Part shown: positions 1 through 9,969 of the stretch, in pieces
Layout: the number at the start of each line of letters is the position of its first letter
How positions within the stretch are numbered: position 1 is the stretch's first letter
Source of the DNA: Alphaproteobacteria bacterium HGW-Alphaproteobacteria-6
GTDB taxonomy: Bacteria; Pseudomonadota; Alphaproteobacteria; Rhodobacterales; Rhodobacteraceae
Assembly (NCBI GenBank): GCA_002841115.1
Contig: PHEC01000023.1
Location: 1 to 63,263 of the forward strand
Reading direction: 5' to 3'
DNA: 63,263 bases
Notes under the pieces: model-generated
The model's input: the letters and a program-made list of their open reading frames with translations, nothing else
Told to the model about the DNA's origin: nothing
Database searches by the model: none
Position numbers and translations under genes: made by a program

Positions 1-848
1 CGCTGGTTGACCAGCGCCTCGTAGGCGCCGGTGGCGCCGAAGCGGAAGGAATGGCCGACCGCGAGGCTTTCGAGTTCGGCGGAGATTTCCAGGAGATCAC
101 CGAGTGTCGCCTCGGCCTCGCGGGTCTTGTCGGTCATCGCCGCGACCAGCGCCGACAGGGCGGGATCGAGGGCGTTGAGCCGGGCATTGAGTTCGCGGGC
201 GCGGCCGAGGCCGAGCATCGACATGGCGCGGTAGGTCTCGATCTCGCACAGGCGCTGGACGATGCGGCCGATGCGGCGGGCGCCGGTGCCGGGGCGGGCG
301 AAGATCGCAAAGCGCATCTGCCCGGCCGGATCGATCTGGAAATCGCCGGCGATGATCGCGGCCTCTTCGAGCACCCAGGAACAGGCGAGGCTTTCGGGGA
401 CGAACCAGTCCTCGACCCGGGCGGTGACCGCGGCGAGGTCTTCGGGCAGCGGCTCGACCCGGATCAGGATCGCGGCGAGGCGCAGGCCCGGGGCAGCGGC
501 GAGCCAGTCGGCGGGGAAGACCTCGGCCTCGGCCGGATCGAAGGCACGGGTTCCGACGCCGCGACCGAAGGCGGAATAGGTCACGAACTCGGTATGGCTT
601 TCCCATTTCAGGTCGTGCCGGCCGATCCGGGCGAAGTGGTGGGTGGCGCCCTCGGGCGGGCGCGAGGCGCCGTGCCGGTCGATCAGCGCCAGTAGATGCG
701 CCATGTCGGCGGCGCGGTCGCGGTTATGCGCGTCGAGGGGTTGCTTGATCGCGACATAGGCGGCGTGGCAGGGCAGGTCGAGCGAGGGGAAGGGCCGGGC
801 GTGCAGCTCGTTCACCAGCGCATAGCGAAGGGGGTGGTCGTCGATCAT
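1..848 (-). CDS. DUF3422 family protein, C-terminus cut by window edge
   Basis: The minus strand is open from an ATG at 848-846 to the window edge, about 282 codons. The protein starts MIDDHPLRYALVNELHARPF. The NELHARPF segment, followed by a block reading ATHHFARIGRHDLKWESHTE and then FVTYSAFGRG, matches my memory of DUF3422 proteins. These are membrane-anchored proteins of unknown function, usually 400 or more residues with C-terminal transmembrane helices, which would lie beyond the window. It stands alone upstream of pntB on the same strand with a gap of about 210 bp. The function is unknown; the family call comes from recognised motifs, not from a search. Confidence 0.8.
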   Translation of the reverse strand, partial: MIDDHPLRYALVNELHARPFPSLDLPCHAAYVAIKQPLDAHNRDRAADMAHLLALIDRHGASRPPEGATHHFARIGRHDLKWESHTEFVTYSAFGRGVGTRAFDPAEAEVFPADWLAAAPGLRLAAILIRVEPLPEDLAAVTARVEDWFVPESLACSWVLEEAAIIAGDFQIDPAGQMRFAIFARPGTGARRIGRIVQRLCEIETYRAMSMLGLGRARELNARLNALDPALSALVAAMTDKTREAEATLGDLLEISAELESLAVGHSFRFGATGAYEALVNQ

Positions 849-1058
849 CGTCTCTCGGGGTCTTTCCGGCACGGGGGGGGGGTATCAGGCACAGGGGGGT
901 ATCGGACAAAGAATAGCCGCGCCGCGGCCGGGCCGGTCACGCGATTGCGTGAGCGGCCCGGGCATACCGCGATATACTGGCTTTTGTGCAACGCCCGGGG
1001 ATGACCGGCGCCGCGCCGCAAGGCAGGGTGCCCGTTGTCCGGGCAGCCGGCGAATGCC

Positions 1059-2492
1059 TCAGTCGAGCATCGGCAGCAGGCTGTCGACCGAGGTCTTGGC
1101 GTCGCCGTAGAACATCCTGGTGTTGTCCTTGTAGAACAAGGGGTTCTCGATCCCGGAATAGCCCGTCCCCTGGCCGCGCTTCGAGACGAAGACCTGTTTC
1201 GCCTTCCACACTTCCAGCACCGGCATCCCGGCGATCGGCGAATTCGGGTCTTCCTGCGCCGCCGGGTTGACGATGTCGTTCGAGCCGATGACGATGGCGA
1301 CGTCGGTGGTCGGGAAATCCTCGTTGATCTCGTCCATTTCCAGCACGATGTCGTAGGGCACCCTGGCCTCGGCCAGCAGCACGTTCATGTGGCCGGGAAG
1401 CCGGCCCGCCACCGGATGGATGCCGAAGCGCACCGTCTTGCCGCGGGCGCGCAGCTTGCGGGTCAGTTCGGCCACCGACTGCTGCGCCTGCGCCACCGCC
1501 ATGCCGTAGCCCGGCACGATGATCACCGAGTCGGCGTCATTGAGCGCCGCCGCAACACTTTCGGCGTCGATGGCGATCTGTTCGCCGGCGATTTCCATCG
1601 CCGGGCCGGTGGTATTGCCGAAGCCGCCGAGGATCACGCTGATGAAGGAGCGGTTCATCGCGCGGCACATGATGTAGGAAAGGATCGCGCCCGAGGAACC
1701 GACCAGCGCGCCGACCACGATCAAGAGGTCATTGCCGAGCGAGAAGCCGATCGCCGCCGCCGCCCAGCCCGAGTAGCTGTTGAGCATCGACACCACCACC
1801 GGCATGTCGGCGCCGCCGATCCCCATGATCAGGTGATAGCCGATGAAAAGGGCGGCGAGCGTCATCAGCACCAGCGGCAGGAGGCCGCCGCTATTGGCAT
1901 ACCACAAAAGGCACAGGACCGAGAGCGCCGCGGCGCCGGCGTTCAGCATGTGGCCGCCCGGCAGCTTCTCGGCCTTCGATGTCACCTTGCCGGCAAGCTT
2001 GCCGAAGGCGACGACCGAGCCGGTGAAGGTCACCGCCCCGATGAAGACGCCAAGGAACAGTTCGACCCTGAGGATGTTGACCTCGACCGCGGTCTTGTGG
2101 GCGAGGATCGCGGCGAAGCCGTCAAGCGCCGCCCGCGCCGCGCCGTCCATCGCCAGCACCCGGCCCAGTTCGAGATGGGCGTTGAAGCCGACGAAGACCG
2201 CGGCGAGGCCGACGAGGCTGTGCATCGCCGCGACCAGCTGCGGCATCTCGGTCATCTGCACGCGCTTGGCGACGTAAAAGCCGATGATCCCGCCACCGGC
2301 GATCAGCAGGACCGAGAGCGGCCAGAGCCCCGCACCCGGCCCGATCAGCGTCGCGGCGACCGCAAGCGCCATGCCGGCGATGCCGTACCAGACCGCGCGC
2401 TTGGCGCTTTCCTGCCCCGACAGCCCGCCGAGCGAGAGGATGAAGAGGACGGCCGCGACGACATAGGCGGCGGTGGTGAAACCGAATTCCAT
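1059..2492 (-). CDS. pntB: NAD(P) transhydrogenase subunit beta
   Basis: This 477-residue subunit carries the membrane channel and the NADP(H)-binding domain of the proton-translocating transhydrogenase, which makes NADPH from NADH using the proton gradient. About the first 270 residues are a run of hydrophobic helices. The C-terminal third has the dIII signatures [24 protein letters not shown] and [10 protein letters not shown], plus a [10 protein letters not shown] segment. Length matches the usual ~460-480 residues. It lies 15 bp downstream of pntA on the same strand, so the two are co-transcribed. The ATG at 2492 follows a purine-rich stretch overlapping the pntA end. Confidence 0.97.
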   Translation of the reverse strand: MEFGFTTAAYVVAAVLFILSLGGLSGQESAKRAVWYGIAGMALAVAATLIGPGAGLWPLSVLLIAGGGIIGFYVAKRVQMTEMPQLVAAMHSLVGLAAVFVGFNAHLELGRVLAMDGAARAALDGFAAILAHKTAVEVNILRVELFLGVFIGAVTFTGSVVAFGKLAGKVTSKAEKLPGGHMLNAGAAALSVLCLLWYANSGGLLPLVLMTLAALFIGYHLIMGIGGADMPVVVSMLNSYSGWAAAAIGFSLGNDLLIVVGALVGSSGAILSYIMCRAMNRSFISVILGGFGNTTGPAMEIAGEQIAIDAESVAAALNDADSVIIVPGYGMAVAQAQQSVAELTRKLRARGKTVRFGIHPVAGRLPGHMNVLLAEARVPYDIVLEMDEINEDFPTTDVAIVIGSNDIVNPAAQEDPNSPIAGMPVLEVWKAKQVFVSKRGQGTGYSGIENPLFYKDNTRMFYGDAKTSVDSLLPMLD

Positions 2493-2507
2493 CTGCGAGG
2501 GCCCCCT

Positions 2508-4082
2508 TCAGGATTTCTGGAACATGGCGAGCATGCGCCGGGTGACGAGGAAGCCGCCGAAGATGTTGATCCCGGCCATGAAGATCGACAGCGCCGCAAG
2601 CAGGATGACCAGTGACGAGCCAGAGCCGATCTGCATCAGCGCACCGAGGATGATGATCGACGAGATCGCGTTGGTGACCGCCATCAAGGGCGTGTGCAGC
2701 GAATGCGAGACATTCCAGATCACCTGGAAGCCGATGAAGACCGCCAGCACGAAGACGATGAAGTGCTGCATGAAGCTTGCCGGTGCGACAAGGCCGACGC
2801 CAAGCAGCAGCACCGCGCCGATGGCCAGAAGCGTGACCTGGCTGCGGGTCTGCGCCTTGAAGGCCGCGACCTCGTTCGCCCGCTTCTCCTCGGGCGACAG
2901 GTCGCGCGGCTTTTCCTTGGGCTTCTGCACCGCGATCGCGGCGATCTTCGGCGGCGGCGGCGGGAAGGTGATGGCGCCGGCATGGGTGACGGTGGCGCCG
3001 CGGATCACGTCGTCGTCCATGTTGTGGTCGACGACCCCGTCCTTCTTCGGCGTCAGGTCGCTCAGCATGTGGCGGACGTTGTTGGCGTAAAGCGTCGAGG
3101 ATTGCGCCGCCATCCGGCTGGGGAAATCGGTATAGCCGATGATGACCACGCCGTTTTCGGTGACGATGCGTTCATCCATCACCGTCAGCTTGCAGTTGCC
3201 GCCGCGTTCGGCCGCCAGATCGATGATCACCGATCCGGGTTTCATCGCCTTCACCATGTCCTCGGTCCACAGCTCCGGCGCGTCGCGGCCGGGGATCAGC
3301 GCAGTGGTGATCACGATATCCATGTCGGGCGCGATTTCGCGGAACTTCTTCAGCTGCGCCTCGCGGAACTCAGGGCTCGAGGGCGCGGCATAACCGCCGG
3401 TCGCGGCGCCGTCCTGCACGTCACCGCTGAAATCGAGATAGACGAATTCGGCGCCCATCGATTCGACCTGTTCGGCCACTTCGGGGCGCACGTCGAAGGC
3501 GTAGGTAATGGCGCCGAGCGAGGTTGCGGTGCCGATCGCGGCAAGCCCGGCGACACCGGCGCCAACCACCAGCACCTTGGCCGGGGGCACCTTTCCGGCG
3601 GCCGTCACCTGACCGGTGAAGAAGCGGCCGAAGTTCGCGCCGGCCTCGATCACCGCGCGGTAGCCGGCGATATTGGCCATCGACGACAGCGCGTCCATCT
3701 TCTGCGCCCGGCTGATCCGCGGCACCATGTCCATGGCGATGACGGCGGCGCCCTGCTTGTTGCAGGCCTCGAGCAGATCCTTGTTCTGGGCCGGGTAGAA
3801 GAACGAGATCAGGGTCTGGCCAGAGGTCAGCCGCTTGACCTCGGTCGGCACCGGCGGGCGGACCTTGACGACGATGTCGGCCGCCTTGAAAAGCGCCGCC
3901 GCGGTCTTGACCACGTTCACGCCCGCCGCCGCATAGGCCTTGTCGGAAAACCCTGCCGCAGCGCCCGCGCCGGCCTCGATCAGACATTCATGGCCCAGCT
4001 TTTGCAGCTGAAGCGCGCTTTCGGGGGTCATCGCCACCCGGTTCTCGCCGTCAAGGATTTCCTTCGGTGCCCCGATCTTCAC
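2508..4082 (-). CDS. pntA: NAD(P) transhydrogenase subunit alpha
   Basis: The product is the 524-residue NAD(H)-binding subunit of the inner-membrane transhydrogenase. Residues 1 to about 140 are the alanine-dehydrogenase-like N-terminal domain (MKIGAPKEILDGENRVAMTP). A Rossmann segment VLVVGAGVAGLAAIG sits near residue 170. A proline-rich linker (FPPPPPKIAAIAVQKPKEKP) follows around residue 375, then hydrophobic helices from about residue 410 to 515. This is the fused one-piece PntA architecture found in E. coli rather than the split alpha1/alpha2 form of Rhodospirillum. It is the first gene of the pntAB pair, with the start ATG at 4082. Confidence 0.97.
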   Translation of the reverse strand: MKIGAPKEILDGENRVAMTPESALQLQKLGHECLIEAGAGAAAGFSDKAYAAAGVNVVKTAAALFKAADIVVKVRPPVPTEVKRLTSGQTLISFFYPAQNKDLLEACNKQGAAVIAMDMVPRISRAQKMDALSSMANIAGYRAVIEAGANFGRFFTGQVTAAGKVPPAKVLVVGAGVAGLAAIGTATSLGAITYAFDVRPEVAEQVESMGAEFVYLDFSGDVQDGAATGGYAAPSSPEFREAQLKKFREIAPDMDIVITTALIPGRDAPELWTEDMVKAMKPGSVIIDLAAERGGNCKLTVMDERIVTENGVVIIGYTDFPSRMAAQSSTLYANNVRHMLSDLTPKKDGVVDHNMDDDVIRGATVTHAGAITFPPPPPKIAAIAVQKPKEKPRDLSPEEKRANEVAAFKAQTRSQVTLLAIGAVLLLGVGLVAPASFMQHFIVFVLAVFIGFQVIWNVSHSLHTPLMAVTNAISSIIILGALMQIGSGSSLVILLAALSIFMAGINIFGGFLVTRRMLAMFQKS

Positions 4083-4239
4083 GGTCTCTCCCTTTCCCCG
4101 GTTGCGCGCCGCCTGATCCGGTCATGCCGTCGCCGGTCGGCAGGTTTGGTCACGCAATTGCCCGGCGTTATTACGCTGCGGCCGGGGCAGGCGGCAACAG
4201 CCGATTTCGGCCGCAGGCGCGCCCTGCGCGGGGCGTCGG

Positions 4240-4680
4240 TCAGATCCAGCGCCGGGTGCGCGCGGCGTAGTCGGCGAAGGCGGCGCCGAAATGCTCTGCC
4301 AGCCGGGCCTCCTCGGCGCGAATGAAGCGGCGCTCGATCACCATCATGAAGACCGCGACCAGCGGCAGCGCGATCAGCGCGTCCCAGTAGAGCAGCAGCC
4401 CCGCCAGCAGCAGCGCATCGCCGAGATAGATCGGATTGCGGCTCAGCCGGAAGATGCCGCCGGTGACCAGGGCCGCCGGGTCGCGGCGCGGAATGATCGT
4501 GGTCCGGGCCATCATCATCTGGATCACCGCCAGGGCCATCAGGGCCAGACCAAGCCCGACCAGCAGCGCGCCGGCCGCCGGGTTCCAGGCCAGATGCAGC
4601 GGCAGGATGCGGCCGAGGATGCCGCCGGCCACCGCGAAACCGGCCAGCCAGACCGGCGGAAAGTCGATCTCCTTGGCCAT
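4240..4680 (-). CDS. Isoprenylcysteine carboxyl methyltransferase-like membrane protein
   Basis: This small integral membrane protein has about 146 residues starting MAKEIDFPPVWLAG. Four or so hydrophobic helices are followed by GGIFRLSRNPIYLGDALLLA, the RxxNPxY-type signature of the ICMT/PEMT methyltransferase superfamily, and a C-terminal ERRFIRAEEARLAEHFG segment typical of these proteins. The reading frame stays open upstream to 4743, but the sequence before 4680 is arginine-rich and not family-like, so I start at 4680. The substrate is unknown. It is a single gene, separated by 157 bp from pntA and divergent from kynU. Confidence 0.8.
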   Translation of the reverse strand: MAKEIDFPPVWLAGFAVAGGILGRILPLHLAWNPAAGALLVGLGLALMALAVIQMMMARTTIIPRRDPAALVTGGIFRLSRNPIYLGDALLLAGLLLYWDALIALPLVAVFMMVIERRFIRAEEARLAEHFGAAFADYAARTRRWI

Positions 4681-4870
4681 TGCCCGTGAACCCCGCCTGC
4701 CCTCTTGACCCGCCATGCGCGAAAACCGCCGGCGGCCTCGCAACCCTGGCCGACCCTAGGGCCTGCCTGCGCCCCGGGCAAGCCCGATGCGCCGCGTCGA
4801 TTCGGCGCGCCGGCCAGCGCCGGGTCAATCCGGCGTCGCGGCCGGATTGGTGCTGGCGCGGCATCCGGAA

Positions 4871-4883
4871 ATGCTTTAAGCAT
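4871..4883. promoter_or_regulatory. Candidate operator upstream of kynU
   Basis: ATGCTT-T-AAGCAT is a perfect 6-bp dyad around one central base, 52 bp before the kynU start, in an otherwise GC-rich spacer. Kynurenine operons in proteobacteria are often controlled by Lrp/AsnC-type KynR regulators, but no such gene is in this window. That link is inference only. Confidence 0.35.
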
Positions 4884-4934
4884 GAAGTAATCCCCGCCAC
4901 CGCCGCCCGGGCGGACAAGAAAGGATGACGCGCC

Positions 4935-6131
4935 ATGACCACCGACTTCACCGCCACCCGCGCCGCCTTTGCGCTGCCCGAGGGGGTGATCTACCTCGAC
5001 GGCAATTCGCTTGGCCCGCTGCCGAAGGCGGCCGCGGCGCGCATCGCCGATTGCGTGACCGGCGAATGGGGCGAGATGCTGATCACCGCCTGGAACCGCG
5101 CCGGCTGGATGGAGATGCCGCGCCGGCTGGGCGACCGGATCGGCCGGCTGATCGGCGCCGCCCCGGGCACCGTCGTCCTGGGCGACACGCTGTCGATCAA
5201 GGTCTATCAGGCGCTGGCCTCGGCGCTGGAGCTGCGCCCGGATCGTCGGGTGATCCTGTCGGACACCGGCAACTTCCCCTCGGACATCTACATGGCCGAC
5301 GGGCTGGTGCGCACCCTCGGGCAGGGCTACGAGCTGCGCACCGTCGCCCCCGAGGCGGTCGAGGACGCGATCAGCCTCGATCTTGCCGTCCTGATGCTGA
5401 CCGAGGTCGATTATCGCAGCGGGCGGCGCCACGACATGGCCCGGCTGATCGCCAAGGCGCATGACGCCGGCGCGCTGGTGGTCTGGGATCTGGCGCATTC
5501 GGCCGGCGCGCTGCCGGTCGATGTCGCCGGGGCGGATGCCGATTTCGCCATCGGCTGCACCTACAAATACCTCAATTCCGGCCCCGGCGGCCCGGCCTTC
5601 ATCTATGTGGCACCGCGTCTGGCGGCCGAAGTGCGCCCGGCGCTTTCCGGCTGGCTGGGCCATGAGGCGCCCTTTGCCTTCGACACCGACTATCGTCCGG
5701 GCGCGGGGATCGAGCGGATGCGGGTCGGCACGCCGCCGATCCTGCAGATGGCCGCACTCGAGGCGGCGATGGATATCTGGGACCGGGTCGAGATGGCCGA
5801 TGTCCGCGCGCGGTCGATCGAACTGACCGAGGCCTTCATCACGGGCGTCGAGGCCGCCTGCCCCGGCCTTGCGCTGGCCTCGCCGCGCGATCCCGAGCGG
5901 CGCGGCAGTCAGGTCAGCTTTCGCCACCCCGAGGGTTATGCGATCATGCAGGCGCTGATCGCGCGGGGCGTGATCGGCGATTTCCGGGCGCCGGACATCC
6001 TGCGCTTCGGCTTCACCCCGCTTTACACGACGCTGGCGGATGTGGAGGGCGCGGTGGCGGTGCTGGCCGAGGTCATCGGCGGCGCGCTCTGGGATCGCGA
6101 GGCGTTCCGGCGGCGGGCCCCGGTGACCTGA
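4935..6131 (+). CDS. kynU: Kynureninase
   Basis: This PLP enzyme cleaves L-kynurenine (or 3-hydroxykynurenine) to anthranilate (or 3-hydroxyanthranilate) plus alanine in tryptophan catabolism. The 398-residue length is normal. The N-terminal [12 protein letters not shown] motif is characteristic. The PLP-binding lysine is K211 in [16 protein letters not shown]. The ATG at 4935 follows a purine-rich AAGAAAGGA stretch. kynA follows 127 bp downstream on the same strand, making a tryptophan-to-anthranilate pair; the formamidase (kynB) needed between the two steps is not in this window. Confidence 0.96.
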   Translation: MTTDFTATRAAFALPEGVIYLDGNSLGPLPKAAAARIADCVTGEWGEMLITAWNRAGWMEMPRRLGDRIGRLIGAAPGTVVLGDTLSIKVYQALASALELRPDRRVILSDTGNFPSDIYMADGLVRTLGQGYELRTVAPEAVEDAISLDLAVLMLTEVDYRSGRRHDMARLIAKAHDAGALVVWDLAHSAGALPVDVAGADADFAIGCTYKYLNSGPGGPAFIYVAPRLAAEVRPALSGWLGHEAPFAFDTDYRPGAGIERMRVGTPPILQMAALEAAMDIWDRVEMADVRARSIELTEAFITGVEAACPGLALASPRDPERRGSQVSFRHPEGYAIMQALIARGVIGDFRAPDILRFGFTPLYTTLADVEGAVAVLAEVIGGALWDREAFRRRAPVT

Positions 6132-6188
6132 GCGGACCCTTTCGGGGAAGGACAGCCCCCGCACCGGGCCTAGCGGCCCCTTTGTCGG

Positions 6189-6236
6189 GCGGGGGCCAGC
6201 CCCCGCACCCCCGGGGGTATTTCGACAACGAAGAAA
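6189..6236 (+). repeat. Palindromic GC-rich intergenic repeat with GGTATTT core, copy 1
   Basis: A GGGGG-cc-agCCCCC dyad is followed by CACCCCCGGGGGTATTTCGA and then CAACGAAGAA, lying between kynU and kynA. The same layout recurs at 12561-12633, 23957-24004 and, as an inverted pair, 52347-52407. The motif resembles an intergenic repeat I remember from Rhodobacterales genomes. Confidence 0.7.
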
Positions 6237-6258
6237 CCCAGGTCTTGAGGGAGGCACC

Positions 6259-7095
6259 ATGGCCGATCCATACAACCCCGAAACCGAAGGCGCCGAGATG
6301 TCCTTTGACGGGCGCATGTCCTATGGCGACTATCTGTCGCTTGACCGGATCCTCGGCGCGCAGAAGCCGCTGAGCGATGCCGGGGACGAGATGCTGTTCA
6401 TCATCCAGCACCAGACTTCCGAACTCTGGATGAAGCTGATGCTGCACGAACTGGCCGGCGCGCGCGCGGCGATCGCTGCCGACCGTCTGGCGCCGGCCTT
6501 CAAGATGCTGGCCCGGGTGGCGCGGATCATGGAGCAGCTCAATTCCGCCTGGGATGTGCTGCGCACCATGACGCCGTCGGACTACACGGCGTTTCGCGGC
6601 GCACTTGGTGCTTCCTCGGGGTTCCAGTCCTGGCAATACCGGCTGATCGAGTTCGCCGCCGGCAACCGCAACCCGGCGATGCTGCGCCCGCATGCGCATC
6701 GGCCCGCGATCCTGGCGCTGCTGGAGGCGGAACTGGCCCGCCCGTCGCTTTACGACGAGGCGCTGCGGGCGGCGGCGCGGGCCGGGCTGCCGGTGCCGGC
6801 GGCGGTGCTGGAGCGCGACGTCGGGGCGCCCTGGGTCGCCGATGACCGGGTCGAGGCGGCCTGGCGGATCGTCTATGCCGATCCCGAGGCGCATTGGCCG
6901 CTTTACGAACTGGCCGAAAAGCTTGTCGATTTCGAGGATTACTTCCGGCGCTGGCGCTTCAATCATGTCACCACGGTCGAGCGGGTGATCGGGTTGAAGC
7001 GCGGCACCGGCGGCACCGGCGGGGTAAGCTATCTGCGCCGGATGCTGGAGATCGAGCTGTTCCCCGAGCTCTGGCGGCTGCGCACCACGCTTTGA
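6259..7095 (+). CDS. kynA: Tryptophan 2,3-dioxygenase
   Basis: This cytosolic heme enzyme opens the indole ring of L-tryptophan to N-formylkynurenine, the first step of the kynurenine pathway. The 278-residue product shows the family hallmarks: [47 protein letters not shown], and the C-terminal heme-ligand region [20 protein letters not shown] with H236 as the probable proximal ligand. A GAGGGAGG ribosome site lies just upstream of the ATG at 6259. It is the second gene of the kynU-kynA pair. Confidence 0.97.
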   Translation: MADPYNPETEGAEMSFDGRMSYGDYLSLDRILGAQKPLSDAGDEMLFIIQHQTSELWMKLMLHELAGARAAIAADRLAPAFKMLARVARIMEQLNSAWDVLRTMTPSDYTAFRGALGASSGFQSWQYRLIEFAAGNRNPAMLRPHAHRPAILALLEAELARPSLYDEALRAAARAGLPVPAAVLERDVGAPWVADDRVEAAWRIVYADPEAHWPLYELAEKLVDFEDYFRRWRFNHVTTVERVIGLKRGTGGTGGVSYLRRMLEIELFPELWRLRTTL

Positions 7096-7227
7096 CGGGC
7101 GTTGGGTGCCCGGTTCCGGCCCCTGCCCTGACGCATTTCCGCCCGGCCCGCCGCATAGCCTGCGTCACAGGCACCGATTCGGCATCCGCCGCACCGGGCC
7201 TGTGTGTATCAAGGTGGCGGGTTTACG

Positions 7228-9948
7228 ATGGCGACGACGTTCAACTGGCTGTATCTCGGCAGCACCACGGCGGTTCTCGACCCGACCGAGGGCAACACCC
7301 AGGCCGAGGGCGCCGCATTGCTGGTCGGGCAGACCTACGGCAGCCCCGCCGATCCGCTTTTCACCCATGTCACCTCGGCCACGGTCAACGACCTTGGCGG
7401 CACAGTCGGGGTGATCGACCAGGACAACGCCGTCTCGAACGATACCTTCACCACCGATATCGGCGCCGGGCCGACGACGCTGACCTTCGATGCCTCGGTG
7501 ATCTACAACGCCACCATCACCTATGTGAACGGCACCACCGCGACGATCACCGCGGTCATCGTGCAGGACACCGCCGGCAATCTCTTTCTGGCGCCCGAGA
7601 TCACCGCCAATGCCGACAGCACCGCGATGCAGGCGCTGCCGATCCGCTCGCTGACGCTGAACAGCGTGAACGGCGACACCTTCTCGGGCATGACCGCCGA
7701 CCGCTTCGTCACCGGGTTCGACGACGGCATCGTCGACGGCACCGCCGGGGCGGACCTGATCGACGCCGGTTATGTCGAGCCCGCCGCCTCGGGCTCGGAC
7801 CGGGTTGACGGCAATGACGCGGTGCTGCCGGGAACCGGCGGCAACGACGACCTGATCCGCGCCGGCGCCGGCAATGACACCGTCCATGCCGGGCTTGGCA
7901 ACGACACCGTCGATGGCGGCACCGGCGATGACCTGCTGTTCGGCGATGCCGGCGGCGACAGCCTGCTTGGCGGCGCCGGCAATGACACGATCCACGGCGA
8001 CACCCCGCCGGCGACGGCGACGCAGGAGCATCTGAGCTGGATCGCCCAGGGCGGCAATGGCACCAACCTTGCCGGCGGCTTCACCCAGGACACCGGTGGG
8101 ATGAATGTCACCGCCAGTTTCGTCAACAACGGCGGAAACACCGGGATCGCCACCTCGACCACGACGCAGTTCACCGGCGGCGGCCCCTTTGCCACCAATT
8201 CGGGCGTCTTGCTGCAAGGCGGCGCCGGGCCCAATGTCACCAACACGCTGACCTTCGACGCCGAGGCCGGCAGCGGGCTGTCGAGCAGCGTCAGCGCCGT
8301 CAGCTTCCGCATCAACGATGTCGATGCCGGCGGCTGGCGCGATGTCATCACCATCACCGCCTTCGACGTGAACGGCAATCCGGTCAGCGTCACCATCACG
8401 CCCTCGGGCAACGACACCGTGGCGGGCAATACCGTCACCGCCGGCAATGGCGGCGATCAGGCCAGTTCGGCGGGCGGCTCGGTCCTGGTCACCATCCCCG
8501 GGCCGGTCCATTCGGTGCAGATCTCCTATTCCAACAGCGGCACCTCGTCCCAGGCACTGTGGCTGACGGATGTCCATTTCACCACCATCCCCGGCGCCCC
8601 GCCCGCGGGCAACGACACGATCGACGGCGGCGACGGGGCCGACCTGATCCTTGCCGAGGGTGGTGACGACACGATCCGGCTGACCGGCACCTTCGGCAAC
8701 GACACCATCACCGGCGGCGAGACCGGCGAGACCGCGGGCGACCTGATCGACGCATCCGGCCTGACCCAGGACACCACGCTGAGCTTCACCGGCAGCGAGG
8801 CCGGCACCCTTTCCGACGGCACCTCGACCGCAAGCTTCAGCGAGATCGAGCGTTTCACCCTCGGCTCGGGCAACGATACCGTCGATGCCGGTGCCGCGAC
8901 CGCCGGCGTCACTGTCGATGCCGGTGCCGGGGCCGACCTAATCACCGGCGGGTCCGGCGACGACACGCTGACCGGCGGGGCCGGGGCCGACACCATCGCC
9001 GGCGGTGCGGGCGACGACGTGATCCACCTTGGCGCCGGCGACGGCGAAGACGACATCATCGACATCAGCAACGGTGACGGCAGCGATATCGTCTTCGATT
9101 TCGTCGCGCCCACCGACAACGGCGACGGCACCTTCACTGCCTTCGACCGGCTCGACGTATCAAACCTGACCGATGCCCAGGGCAATCCGGTCAATGTCGG
9201 TGACGTGACGGTGACCGACACCAACGGCGACGGCACCGGCGATGCGATCCTGACCTTTCCGGGCGGCGAAAGCGTCACCCTGGTCGGCGTCCTGCCGGCG
9301 CAGGTCGACAGCGGCGCCGAGCTGCACGCGCTCGGCATTCCCTGCTTCACCCGCGGCACCCGGATCGCGACGCCGCAGGGCGAGCGCGCGATCGAGGATC
9401 TCCGCGCCGGCGACCGGGTCTGGACCCTGGATCACGGCGCCCAGGTGATCCGCTGGGCCGGCTCGCGCCGGGTCGCGGCGATCGGGGCGCTGGCGCCGAT
9501 CCTGATCCCGGCGGGCTGTCTTGGCAATGACCGCGACCTCCGCGTCTCGCCGCAGCACCGGATGCTGATCTCGGGCTGGCAGGCCGAACTGATGTTCAGC
9601 AGCCACGAGGTGCTGGTCGCCGCATGCCATCTGGTCGATGGCCGGCGGATCCGGCCGGTGGCGGGCGGCGAGGTCGAGTATTTCCACATCCTTTTCGACA
9701 GCCACGAGATCGTGCTGGCCGAAGGCGCGCCGAGCGAAAGCCTGCACCCCGGCGAGCAGGCGCTGGGCGCTCTTGACGCAGTGGCGCGGGGCGAAGTGCT
9801 GGCGCTGTTCCCCGAGCTTGCCGGCATCGCCGCCGGCCCCGGTCGCCCCACCGCGCGCCGGGTGCTGAAGGCGCATGAGGCGGCCATTCTGATGGGCGGG
9901 GACCGGGCGCGGGATACCCAAGCCCGCCGGCCGGCCCGGCGCGCCTGA
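7228..9948 (+). CDS. Secreted RTX-repeat protein with C-terminal Hint domain
   Basis: The product is a 906-residue acidic, Gly/Asp-rich protein. Several blocks of RTX nonapeptide repeats (GGxGxDxLxGG type; for example around residues 205-265 and 565-620) bind calcium and suggest export by a type I secretion system. Between them are beta-rich segments without recognisable catalytic motifs. From C706 (CFTRGTRIATPQGERAIEDL) to about residue 855 is a Hint_2 domain of the hedgehog/intein fold, common in secreted Rhodobacteraceae proteins. There is no classical signal peptide. The start is the ATG at 7228 (MATTFNWLYLG) preceded by AAGGTGG; the frame is also open to a GTG at 7204. No ABC exporter is nearby. 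The function is unknown; a surface adhesin or matrix role is a guess. Confidence 0.88.
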   Translation: MATTFNWLYLGSTTAVLDPTEGNTQAEGAALLVGQTYGSPADPLFTHVTSATVNDLGGTVGVIDQDNAVSNDTFTTDIGAGPTTLTFDASVIYNATITYVNGTTATITAVIVQDTAGNLFLAPEITANADSTAMQALPIRSLTLNSVNGDTFSGMTADRFVTGFDDGIVDGTAGADLIDAGYVEPAASGSDRVDGNDAVLPGTGGNDDLIRAGAGNDTVHAGLGNDTVDGGTGDDLLFGDAGGDSLLGGAGNDTIHGDTPPATATQEHLSWIAQGGNGTNLAGGFTQDTGGMNVTASFVNNGGNTGIATSTTTQFTGGGPFATNSGVLLQGGAGPNVTNTLTFDAEAGSGLSSSVSAVSFRINDVDAGGWRDVITITAFDVNGNPVSVTITPSGNDTVAGNTVTAGNGGDQASSAGGSVLVTIPGPVHSVQISYSNSGTSSQALWLTDVHFTTIPGAPPAGNDTIDGGDGADLILAEGGDDTIRLTGTFGNDTITGGETGETAGDLIDASGLTQDTTLSFTGSEAGTLSDGTSTASFSEIERFTLGSGNDTVDAGAATAGVTVDAGAGADLITGGSGDDTLTGGAGADTIAGGAGDDVIHLGAGDGEDDIIDISNGDGSDIVFDFVAPTDNGDGTFTAFDRLDVSNLTDAQGNPVNVGDVTVTDTNGDGTGDAILTFPGGESVTLVGVLPAQVDSGAELHALGIPCFTRGTRIATPQGERAIEDLRAGDRVWTLDHGAQVIRWAGSRRVAAIGALAPILIPAGCLGNDRDLRVSPQHRMLISGWQAELMFSSHEVLVAACHLVDGRRIRPVAGGEVEYFHILFDSHEIVLAEGAPSESLHPGEQALGALDAVARGEVLALFPELAGIAAGPGRPTARRVLKAHEAAILMGGDRARDTQARRPARRA

Positions 9949-9969
9949 GCCCGCGCCGGTCAGCCGGCC

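Noticed and set aside
97..606. 169-residue minus-strand frame near the left edge
   Set aside because: Extremely Arg/Pro-rich and overlapped by the DUF3422 frame on the same strand, which has family motifs.
9343..9800. Hint domain as a true intein
   Set aside because: The domain is at the C-terminus with no clear C-extein or conserved His-Asn splice junction; the Hint_2 domain of secreted proteins fits better.
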